A DNA stretch of 64,000 bases from CAYTZH01 sp964442285 (GTDB taxonomy: Bacteria; Myxococcota_A; UBA9160; JAFDET01). The position numbers and the translations under genes were made by a program. The stretch covers positions 1 to 64,000 of the forward strand of contig CAYTZH010000009.1 in the NCBI GenBank assembly GCA_964442285.1. The letters run 5' to 3'. A model generated the notes under the pieces. The model saw only the letters and a program-made list of their open reading frames with translations, was not told where the DNA came from and did not search any database. Below, piece by piece: positions 6,404 through 16,376 of the stretch (position 1 is its first letter; every line of letters begins with the position of its first letter).

Positions 6404-9325
6404 ATGGTGGGTTTCCTCGGAAGGCGGGGGGTCGCGCCGGCCCTGCTGGCCCTGCTGGCCCCGCTGGGATGGACGGCCCTGCTGGCGTCGGCCGACCCGG
6501 CGAGCGCCCAGGGGCGACGGGCGATCGGTCCCGAGCGCAGGGCCGAGGTGCGCGAGCGCCTCCGGCGCCGGCTCACCGAGCCGCGGCCTCCGCCGCCGCG
6601 TACCCCTCGGGGAGAGCACGCAGACCCGTACACCGACGACCTCGACGAGCCGCGGCCGGGGGGCGCCCCCTACGCCGCCTACGAGGAGGCCTACGAGCCC
6701 TACGACCCGACGCTCGAGCCCGGGGAGGATCCCCGGGAGGAGCCCGCGGCCGAGGCCTGGAGCGGGACGGCGGCCGAGCCCGTCCCCGAGGCCGAGCCGG
6801 CCCTGCATCGGGCCTCGCGCACGGAGCTCTCGCCCCTGGGCCCCGCAGCCACCGAGCCGGAGACCCGCGCCGGGGAGGCCGGGGAGGAGGCCTGGGACGA
6901 CGGGGCGCCCGAGGCGCCGGAGCGCGCGCTGCCGCCCTGGCTGCTCCAGCTCTCGCAGTACGCCGACGACGAGCGCCTCGCGCCGCTCCGGGAGGTGCTC
7001 GACCGGGCCATCGTGATCGCGGGTCGCGCGCGACGCGGCGAGCTCGGGCCCCGGGAGCAGCGGCTGCTGGCCACGGCGGCCCTGGTGCTCCTGGGCGGAC
7101 CGTTCCTGCTCGGGGTGGTGATCCCCCTCCTGCGCGGGCGCGGCGACCTGGCCGTGGACCTGGCCTATCCGGACGAGCTCCGAGGCGAGTTCCGCGTGCG
7201 CGTCTCGACCCGCCGGAGCCGTCGGCGCAGCGCGCGCCGCCCCGGCGGCGGAGCCGTGTCGCTGGGCGACGAGCGCGCGGCGTCGCGCTTCGATCACCCG
7301 TCGGTGTCGCGGGAGACGCGCTTCCGCAAGCTGCGCGCGCGGACCTGGTGGGTGTCGGTCGAGGGCGTGCTGCGCGACCCCGACAACGACGAGAGCCTCG
7401 AGACCCGCTTCGCCGAGGAGCGCGTCCGGGTGCGGCGGGGCCGCACCGCGCGGCTTTCCCTGGACTTCCGGCCGGAGGAGTGCCCGGTGGACGTGAAGGT
7501 CCTCTGGGACAAGCGCCCCGTCCGCGACGCCCGGGTGGCCGTGCACGGCGTCCCAGGCTCCGAGCGCTACGCGCGGGGCGGCACCGTGCGTCTCAAGCTC
7601 GGCCCGGGCCGGCACGTCCTGGTGGTGGGCAGCGGCGACCGGGTCGCCCAGCACCCGGTGGAGGTCGCCTCCTACCGGGCCACCTGGGTCGTGCTCGACC
7701 TCGCGGGAAGCGAGGTCGAGCTGCTGTTCAAGGGCTGCCCGCCGGCCGTGGAGCCCTACGTCCAGGGCGACTACCCGGCCGCGGCGCGCGCCCTGGAGCG
7801 CGAGGGCCAGACCCGGGTGGCGAGGCTGCTGCTGGCTCGCCTCGATCGCGAGCAGGGCCGCGACGAGCGGGCCGCCGCGCACTACGAGGCCGCCGAGTGC
7901 TGGCTCGAGGCCGCCGAGCTGCGCGCCGGGCTCGCCCAGCACGCGGCGGCAGCCGCGCTCTACGAGAAGGCCGGCGCGCCGGCCCGGGCCGCGGAGGCGT
8001 ACCGGATGGCCGGCGACCTCGCGGCCGCCGGTCGCGCCTGGGAGACGGCCGAGGACTGGGACTCCGCGGTGGCCTGCTTCCGCGAGTGCGGCGACCGGGC
8101 GAGCCTCACCGGAGCCCTCGAGCGCCGCGGCAGCTACTTCGAGGCCGCGGAGCTGGCCCTGGAGGGCTCCGACTGGAACCGGGCGATCCGCGACCTGCAG
8201 CACGTGGCCCCCGGAAACCCGCGCTACACGGATGCCTGTCGCCTGCTGGGACGGGCCTACCAGCAGATCGGCGAGACGGACCTGGCCATCCAGAAGCTCG
8301 AGGAGGTGGTGCGCTCGCGCGGCGCCGAGGCGCCCCTGGACCTGCAGCGCAGCCTGGCCGAGGCCCTGGAGCACACCGGGCAGGCCGAGCGCGCCCTCTC
8401 CGTCTATCGGGACATCCTGCTGCGCGACCCGGACCACCCGAACGTACAGACCCGGGTCGAGAGCCTGCGCAAGCAGGTGAGCAGCCAGCGGCTCGCCACG
8501 GTGAGCCACCCGGGCCCCGGCGGCGGGGGCGGGGGCGGCCGCTACGAGATCCTGGAGGAGCTCGGCCGGGGCGGCATGGGCGTGGTCTACCGGGCGCGCG
8601 ACCGCCGCCTGGGCCGGGAGGTCGCGCTCAAGCGACTGCCCGAGAATCTGCGCGACCACCCGAAGGCCGTCGAGCTCTTCCTGCGGGAGGCCCGGGCCGC
8701 CGCGGCGCTGAACCATCCCAACATCGTGACCCTCTTCGACGCCGACGAGGACGACGGCCACTTCTTCATCACCATGGAGCTCCTCCGGGGGCAGAACCTC
8801 TACGCCATCCTGCGTCGGGTGGGGCGGGCCAAGCCGCGGGACGTGGCGCGCCTGTGCGTGCAGGTCTGTGCCGGCCTCGACTACGCCCACGAGTCGGGCA
8901 TCGTGCACCGGGACGTGAAGACCGCGAACCTCTTCTTCACCCACGACAAGGTGGTGAAGGTCATGGACTTCGGTCTCGCCAAGATGACCGAAGAGGTGCG
9001 CAAGTCGACCACGGTCGTGGCCGGCACGCCCTACTACATGGCGCCGGAGCAGTCCGCCGGGGCCCAGGTGGACCGGCGCGCCGACGTCTACGCCCTGGGC
9101 GTCACGCTCTTCGAGCTGGCCACGGGCACGCTGCCCTTCGAGGAGGGCGACGTGGCCTTCCACCACCGCAGCACGCCCGCGCCCGACCCGCGCTCCCGGG
9201 TCCCGGACCTGCCCGCGCCCCTCGCCGAGCTGATCCTGCACTGCATGGCCAAGCGCCCCGACGGGCGCCCGCCGACGGCCGCCGCCGTCGGCAACGCCCT
9301 CCAGCAGCTCCTCGGCTCGCGCTGA
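6404..9325 (+). CDS. Membrane Ser/Thr protein kinase with N-terminal exported region, TPR-like middle and C-terminal kinase
   Basis: This is a 973-residue protein. Residues 1-33 are a signal peptide with an ASAQ cleavage site. Residues 34-220 are acidic and Pro-rich without a recognised fold. Residues 222-245 form a membrane helix (ALVLLGGPFLLGVVIPLL). Then come a beta-rich domain, an Ala-rich TPR-like array (about 450-690), a run of seven glycines, and a PknB-type kinase domain from 712. The kinase residues are complete: GRGGMGVVYRA, Lys743 in VALKRLP, HRDVKTANL with Asp837, DFGLAK with Asp855, and GTPYYMAPEQ. The start is ATG 6404. GTG 6362 is also in frame but would hide the signal peptide. 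Placing the kinase at the C-terminus, with the exported part at the N-terminus, reverses the usual PknB order. Confidence 0.9.
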   Translation: MVGFLGRRGVAPALLALLAPLGWTALLASADPASAQGRRAIGPERRAEVRERLRRRLTEPRPPPPRTPRGEHADPYTDDLDEPRPGGAPYAAYEEAYEPYDPTLEPGEDPREEPAAEAWSGTAAEPVPEAEPALHRASRTELSPLGPAATEPETRAGEAGEEAWDDGAPEAPERALPPWLLQLSQYADDERLAPLREVLDRAIVIAGRARRGELGPREQRLLATAALVLLGGPFLLGVVIPLLRGRGDLAVDLAYPDELRGEFRVRVSTRRSRRRSARRPGGGAVSLGDERAASRFDHPSVSRETRFRKLRARTWWVSVEGVLRDPDNDESLETRFAEERVRVRRGRTARLSLDFRPEECPVDVKVLWDKRPVRDARVAVHGVPGSERYARGGTVRLKLGPGRHVLVVGSGDRVAQHPVEVASYRATWVVLDLAGSEVELLFKGCPPAVEPYVQGDYPAAARALEREGQTRVARLLLARLDREQGRDERAAAHYEAAECWLEAAELRAGLAQHAAAAALYEKAGAPARAAEAYRMAGDLAAAGRAWETAEDWDSAVACFRECGDRASLTGALERRGSYFEAAELALEGSDWNRAIRDLQHVAPGNPRYTDACRLLGRAYQQIGETDLAIQKLEEVVRSRGAEAPLDLQRSLAEALEHTGQAERALSVYRDILLRDPDHPNVQTRVESLRKQVSSQRLATVSHPGPGGGGGGGRYEILEELGRGGMGVVYRARDRRLGREVALKRLPENLRDHPKAVELFLREARAAAALNHPNIVTLFDADEDDGHFFITMELLRGQNLYAILRRVGRAKPRDVARLCVQVCAGLDYAHESGIVHRDVKTANLFFTHDKVVKVMDFGLAKMTEEVRKSTTVVAGTPYYMAPEQSAGAQVDRRADVYALGVTLFELATGTLPFEEGDVAFHHRSTPAPDPRSRVPDLPAPLAELILHCMAKRPDGRPPTAAAVGNALQQLLGSR

Positions 9326-9381
9326 CCGCCAGCCTGTCCTAATTGGGCACACCGGTCGGCCGGGCGTCGCGCCCGCGCTGC

Positions 9382-9387
9382 TATGTT
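9382..9387 (+). promoter_or_regulatory. Putative -10 element TATGTT before uvrA
   Basis: TATGTT within GCTATGTTCGCC lies 11 nt before the uvrA ATG, which has no ribosome site. No LexA-type CTGT-N8-ACAG box was found in the 73-nt intergenic space. Confidence 0.4.
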
Positions 9388-9398
9388 CGCCGGTCGCG

Positions 9399-12260
<2,862 letters not shown>

Positions 12261-12293
12261 GAGGCCCCTTCTCCCCCGTTCGGGGGAGGCCTC
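12261..12293 (+). terminator. GC-rich hairpin after uvrA
   Basis: The hairpin begins directly after the uvrA stop. CTCCCCC (12271-12277) pairs with GGGGGAG (12282-12288) around a GTTC loop, and GAGGC (12261-12265) pairs with GCCTC (12289-12293) across a bulge. There is no T-run, so it may act as a weak or Rho-assisted terminator. Confidence 0.55.
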
Positions 12294-12375
12294 CCCTCCG
12301 CTCGCCCGATATCCCTGGGGCGCCCCTGCGCGTACCGTGCGGCCTCCACTTCCACCCAGCCTCGGAGCGCACACC

Positions 12376-15300
12376 ATGGTCCCCGCACGGTCCTTCCCCG
12401 CCTTCCTCGGTCTGGTCCTCCTGCTGCTGGCGGTCGGCGGCGACGCCGACGCCCGCAGCCGCACGTTCTGCGTGGCCGAGCCCTTCTACAGCGGCACGAG
12501 CCGCGCCTGCGGCGGGCACCTGCAGCCGGCCTGCACCGGCAGCCCGGCCTGCGACGCGGGCCACCGGAGCTACTCGGGATCGCCCTTCCCGATCATCATC
12601 GACTGCCCGACGATCAAGGACCCCCTCTTCGGCACGGTGGTCAAGGACATCCCGGACGTGCGCGTCGGCAGCGGCTGCTACGACGAGCGCCCGGACTGCA
12701 CCGCCTGCGGCGGCTCGAACGAGCCGCCCTGCCCGGCGGCGACGGAGCCCTGGTGCAGCGCGGGCTGCGAGGCGGGCCTCGAGCCGGATCCCACCACGAC
12801 CCTCTGCCGGGCGCCCGGCACCCCGGGCTCCCCCTGCGGCCCGGGGTACGGCTGCGGCGCGGGCCTCACCTGCGACGAGACCCGGTTCCAGTGCGTGGCC
12901 CTCGCCCAGGCCGGCGAGTCCTGCGCGAACCCCTTCGTGGGCTGCGCGCCGGGGCTCACGTGCGAGCCCACCAGCCTCGAGTGCCGCCACACGCCCGCGC
13001 GTCTCGGCGAGAGCTGCAACGCGCTGCTGGATGCCCAGCTCGGCGGCGAGTGCGAGGCGGAGCTCTTCTGCAAAGCGGGGCTCCCGTCGCGCTGCCAGGC
13101 GAAGCGAAAGCCCGGCGAGGCCTGCGGACCGCTGGCGCCCTGCCGATCGGGCACCTCGTGCCAGTTCTGCCCGCTCGAGGGCTGCGACCACACCTTCCAG
13201 TGCGTGCCGAACCAGGACTTCCCGGTCTTCTCGGCGACCGGCACGTCCAGCATCGCGAGTACCAGCAGCACGGGCGCCGCGAGCCCGACGAGCACGAGCG
13301 CCGCGCTGGCGCCCATCGGCACCGGCCCCCTGCTGTGCCAGGGCTACCACTCGGCCAAGCAGCACCGCAAGGCCAAGGAGGGCCTCGCCCTGACCTTCGG
13401 CGGCGGCCTCGACTCCGCCGCCGTGGTGGGGGGCAACATCGAGGTGGGCGTGGCCTACGGCTTCGGGGGCGACTTCGGCTGCTACGTGACCTTCTGCAGC
13501 GGGATCAACCTCGACCTCTCCTTCGAGGGCTTCATCGGCCTCGGGCTCTACGAGAGCTTCGACGCCGTGGGCGGCTCGTCCTTCGCCACCTTCCAGGAGG
13601 CCCAGACGCCGGGCCAGAACCTGAACTTCTCCACGGCCCAGGTGTGGGCCCGCGAGCCCGACGAGCTGACGCCCGCGCAGCCCTGGCAGCTGATCGGGAC
13701 CGCGGACGCCTTCGCCTTCGGCGGCGGGCCGAACCCGATCCCGTTCTCCCTGGGCGCCTACGCGTGCGAGACGTTCCTCCTGGACGCGGGGCCCCCTCCC
13801 GGAACCCGGACCACGGGCAACGGGCCCACGCCGCTACCCGCACCGGCCCCGCCGGAGCAGTCCGCCGACGCCGACGCGGGCGTCGACCCGGATCCCACCG
13901 ACCCCACCCCGACGGAGTACGTGGCGGGCACCGGGGCCCTCTACTTCGACGGCGTGGACGACGCCCTGGCGGTCACCGACCCGGCGGCGCTCGCGGCCCT
14001 CGACCTGGTGACGCCGGAGCACCGGGCCTGGCGCGCCGAGGTGGACGCGTGCCGGACGCGGACGCTCCAGCTGCCGCCCGTCTTCAACGGCTGCACGCTC
14101 GCGGGCCCCGCGACGATCGTGCCGACGGAGGCCGAGTGCATCTCCGGCGAGGATCGGTCGGTGGCCTACGAGTGTCCGAGCCTCTTCGGCAGCACCCGGG
14201 TGTCCCGGGACATCGACCTGGGGCCAGGGATCCCGGCGCCCAGCTACGGCGACGGCACCCAGCTCACCCTGGAGGCGTGGATCCGCCCCGAGGCGACCGC
14301 GCTGCAGGGGACCTCGACCGTGCTGCGCAAGGAGGGCGAGTACGAGCTGGTCCTCGACGGCGGCAAGCTGGCCTGGGCCATCGCCTACTCCCAGGGCGGC
14401 GCCCTCGTCTCCTCCGGCTACGCGCCGCCGCTGGGCGTCTGGACCCACGTGGCGCTGGTCTACGACGGCAGCGGGGTGCGCACCTACGCCAACGGCCAGC
14501 CGGTCCACTGGGCCGAGGCCGCCGGCCCGGTGGTGAGCGCCCTGCCCGCGCCGGGCGAGCTCTGGCTCGGCGCACGCGCCGCGGGCGAGCCGTTCGCCGG
14601 CCAGCTCGACGAGGTCCGGGTCTGGGCCCGGGCGCTCTCCGAGGCGGAGCTCCGCGCGGGTCTCGACGCCGCACCGTACGGGGGCAGCCCGGGCATGCTG
14701 GCCCACTGGACCTTCGCCGAGCGGGCCGACGACGGCAGCGTGCAGGCCCGCGGTCCGAGCTTCTTCGCGCTGGCCCTGGACGGGCTGGGCACCGACCGGG
14801 CGCCCCTGCGCACGGCCGAGGATCGCGCCCGCAAGGGCGGCGCCCTGGCCTTCGACGGCATCGACGACCACGTCGCCGTCACCGAGCCGGAGGCGCTGGC
14901 GGAGCTCGTCGTCACGGATGCCCTGACCGTGGAGGCCTGGGTGCGTCCCACCGGGCCCGGCAGCCATCCGACTTTCGGCGGCGTCATCGTCAGCAAGGAG
15001 GGCGAGTGGTGGCTCGGCCGGGCCGCGGACGGGCGCATCAACTTCGCGCTCGCCAACGGCAGCCCCGGGTGGGCGACCCGCACCACCGACACGGTGCTGC
15101 CCGAGAATGTCTGGAGCCACGTGGCCCTCACCTACGACGCCGCGGGGGGCCAGGTGAACGTCTACGTCGACGGGATCCCCGCCCACGTCGAGAACGCCTC
15201 GGGCGAGATCGGCGACCGTCACCCGGAGGCCGACCAGCTCCGCATGGGCGGCCGCGAGCGGGACGACGTGAGCGCCAACCAGCGCTTCCAGGGCCTGATC

Positions 15301-15639
15301 GACGAGGTTCGGATCTGGAGCCTGGCGCGGACGCCGAGCGAGATCCTGGAGACGTATGGCGCGCCGGTGCGGCCCGGCGAGACGGGCCTGCTGGGCTTCT
15401 GGCGCTTCGACGAGGGTCCCGTGGGCATGGCCTTCGACGCGTCGCTCGGCGGTCGCCACGCCCTGCTCGGCGGAGGGCGGATCGTCGAGACGCCCAAGCG
15501 CAGCGATGCCCTGGCGTTCTTCGACTACCCGGGGAGTGCGGCCGAGGCGCTGCCCACCGGGTCCGACTGCGGCCTCGGCTTCGAGCTGGCCCTGCTGCTG
15601 CCGGCAGCGGGCTGGATCGCGCGGCGGCGACGCCGCTAG
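12376..15639 (+). CDS. Large surface protein: Cys-rich region, two LamG/concanavalin-like domains and a C-terminal sorting tail
   Basis: This is a 1087-residue exported protein. It has a signal peptide (residues 1-25), a Cys-rich segment (about 32-285) with repeated short C-x(n)-GLTC knots such as GAGLTCDETRFQC and APGLTCEPTSLEC, a beta-rich middle (about 335-480) and a Pro-rich linker. Two LamG-type sandwiches follow, around 625-770 (LTLEAWIRPEA..LDEVRVWARALSEAEL) and 848-988 (LTVEAWVRPTG..IDEVRIWSLARTPSEI). The last 24 residues, DCGLGFELALLLPAAGWIA then five Arg, form a Cys-hydrophobic-Arg sorting signal of the PEP-CTERM/MYXO-CTERM kind. A surface adhesion or glycan-binding role is inferred. 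ATG 12376 fits the signal peptide. Confidence 0.85.
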   Translation: MVPARSFPAFLGLVLLLLAVGGDADARSRTFCVAEPFYSGTSRACGGHLQPACTGSPACDAGHRSYSGSPFPIIIDCPTIKDPLFGTVVKDIPDVRVGSGCYDERPDCTACGGSNEPPCPAATEPWCSAGCEAGLEPDPTTTLCRAPGTPGSPCGPGYGCGAGLTCDETRFQCVALAQAGESCANPFVGCAPGLTCEPTSLECRHTPARLGESCNALLDAQLGGECEAELFCKAGLPSRCQAKRKPGEACGPLAPCRSGTSCQFCPLEGCDHTFQCVPNQDFPVFSATGTSSIASTSSTGAASPTSTSAALAPIGTGPLLCQGYHSAKQHRKAKEGLALTFGGGLDSAAVVGGNIEVGVAYGFGGDFGCYVTFCSGINLDLSFEGFIGLGLYESFDAVGGSSFATFQEAQTPGQNLNFSTAQVWAREPDELTPAQPWQLIGTADAFAFGGGPNPIPFSLGAYACETFLLDAGPPPGTRTTGNGPTPLPAPAPPEQSADADAGVDPDPTDPTPTEYVAGTGALYFDGVDDALAVTDPAALAALDLVTPEHRAWRAEVDACRTRTLQLPPVFNGCTLAGPATIVPTEAECISGEDRSVAYECPSLFGSTRVSRDIDLGPGIPAPSYGDGTQLTLEAWIRPEATALQGTSTVLRKEGEYELVLDGGKLAWAIAYSQGGALVSSGYAPPLGVWTHVALVYDGSGVRTYANGQPVHWAEAAGPVVSALPAPGELWLGARAAGEPFAGQLDEVRVWARALSEAELRAGLDAAPYGGSPGMLAHWTFAERADDGSVQARGPSFFALALDGLGTDRAPLRTAEDRARKGGALAFDGIDDHVAVTEPEALAELVVTDALTVEAWVRPTGPGSHPTFGGVIVSKEGEWWLGRAADGRINFALANGSPGWATRTTDTVLPENVWSHVALTYDAAGGQVNVYVDGIPAHVENASGEIGDRHPEADQLRMGGRERDDVSANQRFQGLIDEVRIWSLARTPSEILETYGAPVRPGETGLLGFWRFDEGPVGMAFDASLGGRHALLGGGRIVETPKRSDALAFFDYPGSAAEALPTGSDCGLGFELALLLPAAGWIARRRRR

Positions 15640-15656
15640 CCCCTCCGCGCCAGGCA

Positions 15657-15711
15657 CCCTCGACGCGCGGGGCCTTCCTGGCAAGGGGAGCCCCGCGCAC
15701 GGCGTCGAGGG
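15657..15711. repeat. Long inverted repeat (strong hairpin) between the surface-protein and regulator genes
   Basis: CCCTCGACG (15657-15665) pairs perfectly with CGTCGAGGG (15703-15711), and CGCGGGGC (15666-15673) with GCCCCGCG (15690-15697), giving 17 pairs with one 5-nt bulge and a 16-nt loop. There is no T-run. It may be a terminator for the surface-protein mRNA or a regulatory structure. Confidence 0.6.
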
Positions 15712-15737
15712 GGACCGCCCCGGGGCCCGCGTGGAGC

Positions 15738-15743
15738 TACGCT
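15738..15743 (+). promoter_or_regulatory. Putative -10 element TACGCT before the response regulator
   Basis: TACGCT within GCTACGCTTC lies 9 nt before ATG 15753, which has only a weak ribosome site. It matches the TAnnnT series seen at several starts in this window. Confidence 0.35.
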
Positions 15744-15752
15744 TCTCGGGGC

Positions 15753-16376
15753 ATGCGCATCCTGGCCTGCGACGACCACGCCGTGTTCCGGGAGGGACTC
15801 CGCCACGCCCTGGCCGGCATGGACGCCGAGTTCGAGGCCGCCGCCAGCGGCGAGGAGGTCCTCCGCGCCCTGACGGAAACACCCCCGGACGTCGTGTTGC
15901 TGGACCTCGGTCTGCCCGGGGCCGACGGCTGGAGCGTCTTCGAGGTGCTGCGGCGCGACCACCCCGGCGTCCCGGTCGTGATCGTGTCCTCGTCGGAGTC
16001 CGTGTCCGAGGTGCGCCGCGCCCTCGACGGCGGCGCCGCCGGCTTCATCCCCAAGTCGTCCAGCCTCGACGTGCTGCGGGCCGCCATCGAGCTGGTGCTG
16101 AAGGGCGGCGTGTACGTGCCCTCGCTCCTGGTGCGGGCGCCGGCCGGCGAGGCCGACCTTGGGGGCGGGCTGGGGCGTCCCGACCTGACGCCGCGCCAGC
16201 TCGAGGTGCTGCGGCTGCTGGCTCGGGGGCTCACCAACAAGGAGATCGCGGGCGTCCTGGGCGTCGCCGAGAGCACCGTGAAGACCCACGTGAAGACGCT
16301 CTTCGAGCTGCTCGACGTCTCCAACCGCACCGAGGCGGCCATGCAGCTGCGGGAGCTGGGCCTCGAGGACGACTAG
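15753..16376 (+). CDS. LuxR/NarL-family response regulator
   Basis: This is a 207-residue two-domain regulator. The receiver domain begins MRILACDDHAVFREGL (acidic pair), has the phosphoacceptor Asp in VVLLDLGLPGADGW, Ser/Thr in VIVSSSES and the conserved Lys in FIPKSSS. The output is a LuxR-type helix-turn-helix, LTPRQLEVLRLLARGLTNKE..GVAESTVKTHVKTLF. It probably activates or represses transcription as a phosphorylation-dependent dimer. It is convergent with the large hybrid kinase gene, the two stops sharing a single CTAG, so that kinase is the obvious candidate partner. A response regulator next to a hybrid kinase of opposite orientation is unusual. Confidence 0.93.
   Translation: MRILACDDHAVFREGLRHALAGMDAEFEAAASGEEVLRALTETPPDVVLLDLGLPGADGWSVFEVLRRDHPGVPVVIVSSSESVSEVRRALDGGAAGFIPKSSSLDVLRAAIELVLKGGVYVPSLLVRAPAGEADLGGGLGRPDLTPRQLEVLRLLARGLTNKEIAGVLGVAESTVKTHVKTLFELLDVSNRTEAAMQLRELGLEDD

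Noticed and set aside
9326..9398. LexA (SOS) box before uvrA
   Set aside because: No CTGT-N8-ACAG or GAAC-type palindrome was found in the intergenic space.
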